Source of the DNA: Gp6-AA40 sp046732795
GTDB taxonomy: Bacteria; Acidobacteriota; Vicinamibacteria; Vicinamibacterales; UBA2999
NCBI GenBank assembly: GCA_046732795.1
Contig: JBKPNV010000203.1
Location: forward strand, 1-12,997
DNA length: 12,997 bases
Direction of reading: 5' to 3'
Shown: positions 5,394 to 12,997 of the stretch, one piece after another
Position numbering within the stretch: the first letter of the stretch is position 1
Layout: every line of letters begins with the position of its first letter
Translations under genes and position numbers: made by a program
Notes under the pieces: generated by a model
What the model was told of the DNA's origin: nothing
The model's database searches: none
What the model saw: only the letters and a program-made list of their open reading frames with translations

Positions 5394-6758
5394 ATGGCCG
5401 CGCAGCGCAGAATTGATCTCGTCCTGGACTCGGTCAGACGACTGCTGCGTATTGGTGCGACTGCCAACCTGCTGAATCTCCTTCAGAAACAGCATCCCGC
5501 CGACCTCGCCCAGATCTTTACCGACCTTCAGGACAAGGGGCGGGAGGCCGCATTCACGGTGCTCGCCGATCGTAACGGTCGGCTGGCCATGGAAGCAGTC
5601 TCGGAACTGGGACCTGAAGCCGGAGCCGCGCTGCTCGCGACGCGGCCCGCTGAAGAGATCGCCAGGCTCGCTCAGGACATTCCGTCCGACGATGCGGCCG
5701 CTCTCATTGATCACCTGCCTGAGGAGCTGTCCGCGGCGGTTCTGCACTTGATGCGCCCCAAGGAATCGGGCGTGGTCGAGAACCTGCTCGAATACGCGGA
5801 GCGTACGGCCGGCCGCATCATGAACCCGACTGTCTTCGCGCTGAACGAAGACATCACAGTCGGGGAAGCCATCACGGAGATTCAAAGCAGTCGCGATGTC
5901 GAGATGGTGTTCTATCTCTACGTCGTCGACGAGCGTCGTCACCTCGTCGGCGTCGTCTCGCTGCGCCGGCTTCTGCTCGTTTCGCCGGAAACGCCGCTGA
6001 AGCGCATCATGACGGCGGACATCATCAGCGCGCGCGTCGATATGGATCAGGAAGAAGTGGCACGGCAGGTCGCGGCGTACAACCTGCTGGCCATTCCGGT
6101 CGTCGATGCGGAAAACAAGCTCGTCGGGATCATCACCGTCGACGACGTCATCGACGTGATCAAGGACGAGGCGACTGAGGACATTTACCGCCTGGCCGGG
6201 GTGGCGGGGGACGAACGGGCCTTCACGCCGGCGATCGAGTCGCTGCGCAAGCGTCTGCCGTGGCTCGGGATCAATCTGCTCACGGCGTTTTTCGCGGCGG
6301 CCGTGGTGGGGCTGTTCGAGGGCACCATCGATTTGTTTCCCGTGCTGGCCGTCTTCATGCCTATCGTGGCCGGCATGGGTGGCAACGCGGGCACGCAGAC
6401 GTTGACCGTCATCGTCCGCGGCATTGCTCTGGGCGAGCTGTCGTGGAGCAACTCCCGAAAGGCGCTGCTGAAAGAGGTGCTCGTCGGCCTCGGAAACGGC
6501 GTCGTCCTCGGCGCGGCGGCCGCGGCGGTGGTCTGGATCGTGCGCGGTAGTCCCACGCTTGGACTGGTACTCGGAATGGCGATGATCATCAACATGTTTG
6601 TCGCCGCCGCTGCCGGCACGCTGGTGCCGCTCGGGCTGCGCGCCGCGAACGTAGACCCCGCGCTGGCTTCGTCAGTGTTCATCACGACGATGACCGATAT
6701 GTTCGGGTTCTTCTCGTTTCTAGGGCTGGCGACGGTCTTCGCGCGTTATCTGGTGTGA
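5394..6758 (+). CDS. mgtE: Magnesium transporter MgtE
   Basis: The 454-residue product has the full MgtE layout. An acidic superhelical N domain (about 20-125) contains HPADLAQIFTDL (34-45). A CBS pair follows (about 139-198, with AGRIMNPTVFAL, and 203-260, with VVDAENKLVGIITVDDVIDVI). A plug-helix region leads into about five membrane helices from 290 to the end. Signature blocks are PIVAGMGGNAGTQT (323-336) and TTMTDMFGFFSFLGLA (431-446); D435 lies where the pore aspartate of the family is found. MgtE is a homodimeric inner-membrane Mg2+ channel gated by Mg2+ binding in the N and CBS domains. No M-box-like leader is evident; the upstream gap instead holds repeats. ATG 5394 is chosen by family fit; the preceding GCGAG is a weak ribosome site. 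RecO starts 24 bases after the stop. Confidence 0.96.
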   Translation: MAAQRRIDLVLDSVRRLLRIGATANLLNLLQKQHPADLAQIFTDLQDKGREAAFTVLADRNGRLAMEAVSELGPEAGAALLATRPAEEIARLAQDIPSDDAAALIDHLPEELSAAVLHLMRPKESGVVENLLEYAERTAGRIMNPTVFALNEDITVGEAITEIQSSRDVEMVFYLYVVDERRHLVGVVSLRRLLLVSPETPLKRIMTADIISARVDMDQEEVARQVAAYNLLAIPVVDAENKLVGIITVDDVIDVIKDEATEDIYRLAGVAGDERAFTPAIESLRKRLPWLGINLLTAFFAAAVVGLFEGTIDLFPVLAVFMPIVAGMGGNAGTQTLTVIVRGIALGELSWSNSRKALLKEVLVGLGNGVVLGAAAAAVVWIVRGSPTLGLVLGMAMIINMFVAAAAGTLVPLGLRAANVDPALASSVFITTMTDMFGFFSFLGLATVFARYLV

Positions 6759-6782
6759 GACAGCATAAAATAGGGCCTGTTC

Positions 6783-7433
6783 GTGCCGCTCTACACCGCC
6801 GAGGCGCTGGTTCTCCGCACTTACAAGCTCGGTGAAGCCGACAAGATTGTCGTCTTCCTGACGCGGGACCGAGGCAAGAAACGCGGTGTGGCGAAGGGTG
6901 CCCGCCGGCCGCGTTCGTCGTTTATGGGGGCGCTCGAGCCCATGACCGAGGTCCGGGTTGCGTACTTCGAAAAAGAGCGGCGGGAGCTGGTGGGACTGAA
7001 TTACGCAGAGACGTATCGGTCGCCGCTGACGCTGGGGAATCCGGACGCGCTCGGGTATATCAGCTATTTTGCCGAGCTGCTGGATGAGTGGGCGCAGGAG
7101 TCTGATGCCGACGACCGGCTCTATCGGCTGGGAGCGTCGATGCTCGAGGCGCTCGCAAGCGGAGCACCAGTCGAACCGCTGGCCCGCTATTTTGAGTACT
7201 GGCTCCTGAGATTGCAGGGCGTGTATCCGGAATCGCAGGCGGGTCTGTCGACCGCGGCGGTGGCTTTTCTGGCTGGATCGCGAACGATGCCACCTCAGCA
7301 GGTGGGTTCGGTGCCTGTGGAGCCTCGAGCGTTGAGAGAGTTGGAGAACGTGCATCGGACGCTGATCGCGATGTATCTGGAGAAAACGTTGAAGTCGGAC
7401 CGCGTGCTTCGCGACCTTCGTCGTCACGCCTGA
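6783..7433 (+). CDS. recO: DNA repair protein RecO
   Basis: RecO loads RecA on SSB-coated DNA and anneals strands in the RecFOR pathway. Residues 1-80 form the OB-fold domain: EALVLRTYKLGEADKIVVFLT (7-27) and GVAKGARRPRSSFMGALEP (35-53) are characteristic. The helical C domain follows (YFAELLDEW, 95-103; YFEYWLLRLQGVYP, 136-149). At 216 residues it is somewhat short. Where many RecO proteins carry a four-cysteine zinc module after the LLRLLG-P block, this one passes directly from GVYPE (146-150) to AGLSTAAVAFL (153-163), and the protein contains no cysteine at all. The start is GTG at 6783, with AGGG at 6772-6775 seven bases upstream. It lies between mgtE and glyQ in close order, probably in one transcript. 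Confidence 0.93.
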   Translation: MPLYTAEALVLRTYKLGEADKIVVFLTRDRGKKRGVAKGARRPRSSFMGALEPMTEVRVAYFEKERRELVGLNYAETYRSPLTLGNPDALGYISYFAELLDEWAQESDADDRLYRLGASMLEALASGAPVEPLARYFEYWLLRLQGVYPESQAGLSTAAVAFLAGSRTMPPQQVGSVPVEPRALRELENVHRTLIAMYLEKTLKSDRVLRDLRRHA

Positions 7434-7444
7434 ACGGGTTGAGC

Positions 7445-8326
7445 GTGACGCTTCAAGATCTCATACTCAAACTGTCTGCGTTCTGGGCCTCTCATGGATG
7501 CCTGTTGCAGCAACCGCTCGATCTCGAAGTGGGGGCGGGAACCTCGCACCCTGAGACGCTCTTCCGCGTGCTTGGCCCGAAGCCGTGGAGCGTGGCATAC
7601 GTTCAGCCGTCACGTCGTCCCGATGACGGACGGTTTGGTCAGAATCCACATCGGCTGTTCAAGCACCATCAATATCAGGTGATCCTGAAACCATCGCCGG
7701 ACGAAGTGCAGCAGTTGTATCTGGACAGCCTGGAGGCGTGCGGCATCAACCCGCGGCAGCACGACATCCGCTTCGAAGAGGACAACTGGGAATCGCCGAC
7801 GCTCGGTGCCTGGGGTATCGGGTGGCAGGTGTTGCTCGACGGACTCGAGATCACGCAGTTCACCTACTTCCAGCAAGTCGGCGGAATGGACCTCGCGCCC
7901 ATCTCCTGTGAAATCACCTACGGGCTCGAGCGCATCGCGATGTTTCTGCAGCGCGTCGACAATGTCTTCGATCTGGAGTGGGGTGGTGGTGTCAAGTACG
8001 CGGAAGTGCGGCTGCAGGAGGAGATCGAACAGTCGAAGTACGCGTTCGGACAGGTGGACATGCCGGCCGAGGAGTTCGCCGCCGTCCATCGCGACCTCTT
8101 CGACAGGAACTTCGCGTTCTCAGAGAAGCTGCTGGTCTCGGGTCTCGTGTGGCCGGCGCTCGAATATTGTTTGAAGTGTTCTCACTTGTTCAACATCCTC
8201 GATTCCAGCGGCAGTATTGGCGTGACGGAACGGACCGCCTATATCCTGCGCGTTCGGCAACTCGCGATTCGCATCGCGAAGGCATACGCCGGGCCTGAAG
8301 AGATGAAAGCGTCGGAGGGTCTGTGA
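7445..8326 (+). CDS. glyQ: Glycyl-tRNA synthetase alpha subunit
   Basis: This is the catalytic subunit of the alpha2-beta2 bacterial glycyl-tRNA synthetase, a class II enzyme. From the GTG at 7445 it starts MTLQDLILKLSAFWASHGC, the usual family N-terminus, and is 293 residues long, the normal size. Class II motif 2 appears as YVQPSRRPDDGRFGQNPHR (52-70), motif 3 as TYGLERIAM (158-166). The long conserved run from FEEDNWESPTLGAWGIGWQ through DGLEITQFTYFQQVGG leaves no doubt about identity. A TTG at 7439 in the same frame would add two residues, but GGG at 7436-7438 then touches the start, while it is 6 bases from GTG 7445, so GTG is preferred. The stop overlaps the glyS start (GTGA). Confidence 0.97.
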   Translation: MTLQDLILKLSAFWASHGCLLQQPLDLEVGAGTSHPETLFRVLGPKPWSVAYVQPSRRPDDGRFGQNPHRLFKHHQYQVILKPSPDEVQQLYLDSLEACGINPRQHDIRFEEDNWESPTLGAWGIGWQVLLDGLEITQFTYFQQVGGMDLAPISCEITYGLERIAMFLQRVDNVFDLEWGGGVKYAEVRLQEEIEQSKYAFGQVDMPAEEFAAVHRDLFDRNFAFSEKLLVSGLVWPALEYCLKCSHLFNILDSSGSIGVTERTAYILRVRQLAIRIAKAYAGPEEMKASEGL

Positions 8327-10524
8327 CGGGACTCGATCGCGAGCTTCTCATCGAGATCGGCTGTGAGGAGATCCCGGCGAGCTGGTTGCCGGGTCTGACG
8401 ACGCAGCTCGGACGTCACCTCGATGCGCGTCTCAAAGAATTCAGGTTGACCGGTGAAGGATCTGCGGAAACGTACAGCACGCCCCGGCGCCTGACCGCGC
8501 GGGTGGCAAAGCTCTCTGAGCGGCAAACCGACTTCGAGGAGCTCGTCACGGGGCCACCGGTGTCAGCGGCATTCAAACCCGACGGGCAGCCCACGCCGGC
8601 GGCGATTGGATTTGCGAAGAAGTACGGCGTCGAAGTCGAGGCGCTGGAACGGCAGGAGACACCCAAAGGTACCTACCTGGCATATCGGGTGCGACAGCGC
8701 GGCAAAGCGACTGTCGACGTGCTCGCGGAGCTGATGGGGGGACTGCTGCGCGACATGACCTTTCCGAAGCAGATGCGGTGGGATGCCTATCTCGAGGACG
8801 GAAAAGGCGACTTGCCGTTCGCGCGTCCGATTCGATGGCTCGTTCTCCTCTACGGCGGACGCGTCGTACCGTTCGTCATTCGGCGAACGGAGCTGGCGCA
8901 GGGACCCACGGTCCAGGACATTCGCTCCGGGCCCAACACCTATGGCCACCGCTTCCTGACGACCAGCGGTCGAGCCGGTCGCGCGATCAAGGTCAAGACG
9001 TTCGACGACTACCAGGCCCGGCTGCTCGAAAACTTCGTCATCCTCGATCGAGCCGAGCGCGAGCAGCGGATCCGTCGCGAGCTCGAGACGCACGCGCGCA
9101 AACTTGGCGCCCGTGTGAGCGGCCTCGTCGCGTCGCAATCGTCGCTGCTTCAGGAAGTGCCCGACCTCGTCGAGTACCCATCGGTCGTTGCGGGACACAT
9201 CCCGGTCGAGTTCCTCAAATTGCCCGAGGAAGTGCTGACGACGACGATGATTCATCATCAGCACTATTTCCCCGTCGTCGACGAAGAAGGGCGTTTGAAA
9301 CCCGCGTTTCTGGCCGTGACCAACATGCAGGCGGAACGCCCCGAAATCATCGCGCGCAACTCGGAGCGCGTCTTGACGGCCCGGCTGCGCGACGCGCGCT
9401 TCTTCTGGGATGAAGATCGCAAGGCGACGCTTGAATCACGAGTCGACAGGCTGTCGACGATCCTGTTCCACAAGAAGCTCGGGAGCTATCGCGAGAAAGT
9501 CGATCGGATTGCGACACTCACGACCTGGATCGCAAATGAAGCGTTCGGTCGCCCCGACGCGGCCGCCCACGCCGAACGCGCCGCCCGCCTCTGCAAAGCC
9601 GATCTGGCTACCGACATGGTCCGTGAGCTCACCGAGCTGCAGGGGACTATGGGGGGGATTTATGCGCGCGAGGAAGGGCTGCCCGAGGAGGTGTGGAAGG
9701 CGGTGTATTTCCACTACTTCCCGGTAGGCGTCGAAGCCGAGGCGCCCCCGTCGCGGCAGCAGCTTGGCGCAGCGGGGGTGACGTGGGCCGCCGTCTCGCT
9801 GGCCGACAAGCTCGATTCAGTCGTCGGGATGTTCTGGGCAGGCGAGCGGCCGACCGGCTCCCGCGATCCGTTGGGCCTTCGTCGACAGGCGCAAGGAGCC
9901 GTGAAGATCCTGGTGGACCTGCCTGACCTCGCCGGCATCGAGAATCGCCTGCCGCTTGGACGATTGCTGCAGCAGGCGTCGTTACCCTTTGGCGGTTTTG
10001 GCGAGTCGGAGGCGGCGCTCCTGTCATTTATGGGCGATCGTTTGTCGTACCTCCTCGAGCAGCGCGGGTTCGACATCCGCAGTGTGCGCGCCGTGACGCA
10101 TGGTGGACCAGCGGCAGTCAGCCCGCGCGAGGCGCTCCGCAAACTCGACGCGCTCGCGCAGATGTCCGGATCAGAGTCGTTACTCGGTGTTGCGACGCTT
10201 CTGAAACGTGTGAAGAACATCTCGAAGGGCGTGGCTGCGCCGACAGAGCTGGATACCGCGCTGCTGACAGAGCCGGCGGAGCGAACGCTGGTATCGGCTC
10301 TTCAGACCGGAGCCGGCGATATCCGCGCCGCGGCATCACGTGGCGACTATCGCGATGCCTTCACCGGAATCGCCGCGTTGCAGCCGCCGGTTGCGAAGTT
10401 CTTCGACGACGTTCTGGTGATGGCTGACGATGAACGGCTGCGGGCGGCCAGGCTGGGGCTGATCGCGACGTTGCGCGGGTTGATCCTGGACATTGCGGAT
10501 ATTTCCGAGATCGTGACCGAGTGA
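8323..10524 (+). CDS. glyS: Glycyl-tRNA synthetase beta subunit
   Basis: The beta subunit helps bind tRNA(Gly) and is needed for activity of the alpha2-beta2 enzyme. The 733-residue product opens with the hallmark LLIEIGCEEIPASWLPG (8-24). It also shows YSTPRRLTARV (51-61), the MRW and ARPIRW blocks (151-172), and a long conserved middle (TTMIHHQHYFPVVDEEGRL, 307-325). It has an HD-like helical region (CKADLATDMVRELTELQGTMGG, 424-445; SLADKLDSVVGMF, 492-504) and TGSRDPLGLRRQAQG (511-525). The C-terminus carries a DALR-type anticodon-binding domain (KFFDDVLVMADDERLRAARL, 692-711). Length is slightly above the usual near-690 residues. The GTG start overlaps the glyQ stop by 4 bases, with GGAGG at 8314-8318, which supports it and implies coupled, equal synthesis of the two subunits. 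A palindromic repeat follows 4 bases after the stop. Confidence 0.97.
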   Translation: MTGLDRELLIEIGCEEIPASWLPGLTTQLGRHLDARLKEFRLTGEGSAETYSTPRRLTARVAKLSERQTDFEELVTGPPVSAAFKPDGQPTPAAIGFAKKYGVEVEALERQETPKGTYLAYRVRQRGKATVDVLAELMGGLLRDMTFPKQMRWDAYLEDGKGDLPFARPIRWLVLLYGGRVVPFVIRRTELAQGPTVQDIRSGPNTYGHRFLTTSGRAGRAIKVKTFDDYQARLLENFVILDRAEREQRIRRELETHARKLGARVSGLVASQSSLLQEVPDLVEYPSVVAGHIPVEFLKLPEEVLTTTMIHHQHYFPVVDEEGRLKPAFLAVTNMQAERPEIIARNSERVLTARLRDARFFWDEDRKATLESRVDRLSTILFHKKLGSYREKVDRIATLTTWIANEAFGRPDAAAHAERAARLCKADLATDMVRELTELQGTMGGIYAREEGLPEEVWKAVYFHYFPVGVEAEAPPSRQQLGAAGVTWAAVSLADKLDSVVGMFWAGERPTGSRDPLGLRRQAQGAVKILVDLPDLAGIENRLPLGRLLQQASLPFGGFGESEAALLSFMGDRLSYLLEQRGFDIRSVRAVTHGGPAAVSPREALRKLDALAQMSGSESLLGVATLLKRVKNISKGVAAPTELDTALLTEPAERTLVSALQTGAGDIRAAASRGDYRDAFTGIAALQPPVAKFFDDVLVMADDERLRAARLGLIATLRGLILDIADISEIVTE

Positions 10525-10528
10525 TGCA

Positions 10529-10603
10529 GCACGCAGGCTGAAGCCTGCGTGCGACCTGTGTCCGGGGTACGTGTGAAGGTAGAGCGGAGGCTTCAGCCTG
10601 CGC
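10529..10603. repeat. Pair of inverted palindromic repeats (REP/BIME-like) between glyS and ppdK
   Basis: Copy 1 (10529-10552) is a near-perfect palindrome: 11-bp arms GCACGCAGGCT and AGCCTGCGTGC around a 2-base GA centre. Copy 2 (10584-10603) is a related palindrome, GCGGAGGCT-TC-AGCCTGCGC, with one mismatch in 9-bp arms, in the opposite orientation. The two copies can also pair with each other: 10532-10545 is the exact reverse complement of 10589-10602. The layout resembles REP doublets. No T tract follows either stem, so it is not a classic intrinsic terminator, but it could shield the glyS transcript end. Confidence 0.75.
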
Positions 10604-10641
10604 GGCAGACAGCGTGGAGCGGGGATGACGCTCGCGCGCGT

Positions 10642-10647
10642 GAGGAG
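10642..10647 (+). promoter_or_regulatory. Ribosome binding site of ppdK
   Basis: GAGGAG ends 12 bases before the ATG at 10660. Spacing is a little long, but no other start codon exists in the ppdK frame upstream, and the ATG at 10625 and GTG at 10640 lie in another frame. This supports 10660 as the start. Confidence 0.55.
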
Positions 10648-10659
10648 ACCGTATTCCAG

Positions 10660-12997
10660 ATGGCGAAGAAAGCAAAAGCGGCGAAGAAGACCACGGCAAA
10701 AAGGACCCCCGAAAAAACGACGAGCACGAAGGCGGCTGGCAAACACGTCTACCTGTTTGGCCGGAAGACGGATGGCAATGGCACGATGAAGCCGCTGCTC
10801 GGCGGCAAGGGTGCCAATCTCGCCGAGATGTGCCGTATCGGTCTGCCGGTCCCCCCCGGCTTCACGATTACGACTGAAGTCTGCACGTACTTCTATGCGC
10901 ACAAGCGCACCTATCCGTCGGCGCTGCCGGCGCAGATGAAGGCGGGCATCACCGCCATCGAGAAGCAGACGAAAAAGACCTTCGGCGATCTCAAGAACCC
11001 CCTGCTCGTATCGGTGCGCTCCGGCGCCCGCGATTCGATGCCCGGCATGATGGACACGATCCTCAATCTCGGCCTCAACGATCAGACGGTAGAGGCGCTG
11101 GCGAGGAAGACCAACAATCCGCGCTTCGCGTGGGACTGCTATCGCCGCTTCGTCCAGATGTATGGGGATGTCGTGCTTGGTGTGCAGAAGCGGCCCGGTG
11201 AGGATCACGAGCCGTTCGAGACCATCATCGAACGGCTCAAGCACGAGCGCTACCAGCAGGACATCGAAGACACCAAGCTCACAGTCGACGATCTGAAGGA
11301 ACTCGTGGTCCGCTTCAAGGCGCTGGTCAAGGAGCGCGCCGGCAAGAACTTCCCGGCCTCGCCCTGGGAGCAGCTGATGGGTGCCGTCGGCGCCGTCTTC
11401 GGATCGTGGATGAACGACCGCGCGATCGTCTATCGCCGCAAGTACAACATTCCGAGCGAGTGGGGTACCGCGGTGAACGTCCAGGCGATGGTCTACGGGA
11501 ACACCGGAGATACCTCCGGGTCGGGTGTGGCGTTCACGCGCAATCCGGCCAACGGCACCAGGGAGTTTTACGGCGAGTTCCTGATCAACGCGCAAGGCGA
11601 AGATGTGGTCGCCGGTGTGCGTACGCCGGAGCCGGTCGCCGATTTGAAGAAGCACCTGCCGAAGGCGTATCAGGAGCTCGAGCGCATTCGACAGACGCTC
11701 GAGAAGCACTTCAAGGACGTGCAGGACTTCGAATTCACCATCGAAGACGGCGTCGTCTATATGCTGCAGACGCGCAACGGCAAGCGCACCGCAATGGCGG
11801 CGCTCAAGTTCTCCATGGACATGCAGAAGGAGAAGCTGATCGACTGGAAAACGGCGATTATGCGCAACCCCGCCGACCAGCTCGAACAGCTCCTGGCCCC
11901 CGTCTTCGATACGGCCGAAGTCGAAAAGGCGAAAGCGATCGCGACCGGGCTGCCCGCCGGACCGGGCGCGGCCTCGGGAAAGATTTACTTGAACGCCGAG
12001 CGAGCGGTCACTGCCGCGGAGAAAGGTGAGCAGGTCCTGCTCGTGCGCGTGGAGACGTCGCCTGAAGATCTCCGCGGCATGATCGCTGCCGAAGGCATCC
12101 TCACGGCGCGAGGCGGTGTCTCGTCGCACGCGGCGCTGGTGGCGAGGCAGATGGGGAAGGTCTGCGTCTGCGGCGCGGCCGCCCTCGAGGTCGATTATCA
12201 CGATCGCAGCGTGAGCGTCGACGGTCAGACGTTCAGGGAAGGCGACTGGATGTCGATCGACGGGACCGCCGGCAAGGTCTACGCGGGCAAGGTGAAGACG
12301 GCGCCATCAGAGATTGTGGCCGGCCTTATCCACGGAGACGAGGCCGCGAAGAAGACGGAGAAATTCAAGAGCTTCCAGCAGCTCATGAAGTGGTGCGACG
12401 AAGCCTCGCGCATGGACGTTCGCACCAACGCCGACACACCGGAGCAGGCGGAGAACGCGATCGCATTCGGCGCCGTCGGCATCGGCCTGTGCCGGACCGA
12501 GCACATGTTCTTCGAGGGCGATCGCATCGATGCGATGCGCGAAATGATCCTCGCTGAATCGCTCGACGAGCGGAAGGCGGCGCTCGCCAAGCTCCTGCCG
12601 TACCAGCGTGAGGACTTCGCCGGCATCTTTCGCGCGTTGAAGGGCTATCCCGCGACCATCCGGTTCCTCGATCCACCGCTGCACGAATTCCTGCCGAACA
12701 CGCCGGAGCAGCAGGCGGATCTCGCCAGGAAGCTCGGGGTGCCGGTAGAACGAATCCATTCGCGGGTGGAGCAGCTTCACGAAGCCAACCCGATGCTCGG
12801 ATTCCGTGGCTGCCGACTGGGGATCGGCTATCCGGAGATTTCAGCGATGCAGGCACGCGCGGTGTTCGAAGCCGCGGCCATCGTGCAGAAGGAAGGCATC
12901 AAGGTTCAGCCCGAGATCATGATTCCACTCGTGGCTTTCAAGAAGGAACTCGATCTGCAAATCGAGGTCGTGCAAGAGGCGGCGCGTGCAGTAGAGG
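10660..12997 (+). CDS. ppdK: Pyruvate, phosphate dikinase (3' end outside the window)
   Basis: The frame from ATG 10660 stays open for 779 codons to the window edge. The enzyme interconverts pyruvate, ATP and phosphate with PEP, AMP and pyrophosphate in the cytoplasm. Visible domains in order: an N-terminal ATP-grasp nucleotide domain with LLGGKGANLAEM (46-57) and SVRSGARDSMPGMMDTILNLG (118-138); the swivelling phosphohistidine domain with ARGGVSSHAALVARQMGK, catalytic His at 490; and the start of the PEP/pyruvate barrel with GLCRTEHMFF, FLDPPLHEFLP (from 669) and NPMLGFRGCRLG (from 710). The barrel's last part, with its catalytic cysteine, is missing, about 100 residues by comparison with family members near 880. 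Residues 2-28 are a Lys/Ala/Thr-rich tail ahead of the enzyme fold. The usual Thr two before the catalytic His is Ser488. The gene follows glyS by 135 bases containing repeats, so it may have its own promoter; none is obvious. Confidence 0.97.
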   Translation, partial: MAKKAKAAKKTTAKRTPEKTTSTKAAGKHVYLFGRKTDGNGTMKPLLGGKGANLAEMCRIGLPVPPGFTITTEVCTYFYAHKRTYPSALPAQMKAGITAIEKQTKKTFGDLKNPLLVSVRSGARDSMPGMMDTILNLGLNDQTVEALARKTNNPRFAWDCYRRFVQMYGDVVLGVQKRPGEDHEPFETIIERLKHERYQQDIEDTKLTVDDLKELVVRFKALVKERAGKNFPASPWEQLMGAVGAVFGSWMNDRAIVYRRKYNIPSEWGTAVNVQAMVYGNTGDTSGSGVAFTRNPANGTREFYGEFLINAQGEDVVAGVRTPEPVADLKKHLPKAYQELERIRQTLEKHFKDVQDFEFTIEDGVVYMLQTRNGKRTAMAALKFSMDMQKEKLIDWKTAIMRNPADQLEQLLAPVFDTAEVEKAKAIATGLPAGPGAASGKIYLNAERAVTAAEKGEQVLLVRVETSPEDLRGMIAAEGILTARGGVSSHAALVARQMGKVCVCGAAALEVDYHDRSVSVDGQTFREGDWMSIDGTAGKVYAGKVKTAPSEIVAGLIHGDEAAKKTEKFKSFQQLMKWCDEASRMDVRTNADTPEQAENAIAFGAVGIGLCRTEHMFFEGDRIDAMREMILAESLDERKAALAKLLPYQREDFAGIFRALKGYPATIRFLDPPLHEFLPNTPEQQADLARKLGVPVERIHSRVEQLHEANPMLGFRGCRLGIGYPEISAMQARAVFEAAAIVQKEGIKVQPEIMIPLVAFKKELDLQIEVVQEAARAVE

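Noticed and set aside
6766..6771. TAAAAT as a possible -10 element before recO
   Set aside because: No -35 partner at proper spacing; a start about 7 bases downstream would leave out the AGGG ribosome site at 6772-6775. The gene is more simply co-transcribed with mgtE.
10336..12201. A 621-codon open frame on the minus strand
   Set aside because: It lies opposite ppdK and the end of glyS, whose + strand frames carry clear family motifs. Its translation has no recognisable domain and is rich in Arg, His, Leu and Asp, as expected from the antisense of GC-rich coding sequence.

Overview
This GC-rich window is a housekeeping stretch from a bacterial chromosome. Genes are tightly packed and often overlap by 4 bases. 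Gene order and protein character (two-subunit glycyl-tRNA synthetase, phoH-ybeY-corC-era block, recO-glyQ-glyS-ppdK block, PpdK with a Lys-rich N-terminal tail) suggest an acidobacterial (Vicinamibacteria-like) genome. That assignment is inference from memory of gene neighbourhoods and was not tested.

Layout: (1) 1-138 is the 3' end of aspS. A strong hairpin lies in the 61-base gap before phoH. (2) 158 bases further on the phoH-ybeY-hlyC/corC-era unit is under way (200-3768), all on the + strand with overlapping starts and stops. It joins RNA and ribosome maturation factors (YbeY, Era, a PhoH-family ATPase) with a CBS-domain membrane protein. (3) 3769-4455 on the minus strand encodes a degenerate receiver plus PilZ protein, abutting era tail to tail with no gap. 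(4) 4680-5222 is a DUF1697 protein, followed by a repeat-rich gap (5205-5346). (5) 5394-10524 is mgtE-recO-glyQ-glyS, closely spaced on the + strand: magnesium transport, recombination repair and glycyl-tRNA charging. (6) A palindrome pair of REP type sits at 10529-10603. (7) From 10660 a pyruvate phosphate dikinase gene runs off the right edge. It is the true gene there, although a long antisense frame (10336-12201, minus) overlaps it.

Functionally the window is mostly translation (AspS, GlyQ, GlyS), ribosome and RNA maturation (YbeY, Era, PhoH), DNA repair (RecO), divalent-cation homeostasis (CorC-like, MgtE) and central carbon metabolism (PpdK). Only the PilZ and DUF1697 genes look like accessory additions to a conserved block. 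I found no CRISPR array, transposase, tRNA or rRNA, and no convincing new multi-gene system. The better leads are smaller: the phoH leader hairpin, an Era whose G4 motif has lost its asparagine, a cysteine-free RecO, a receiver-PilZ protein with altered receiver residues, and three intergenic repeat clusters.
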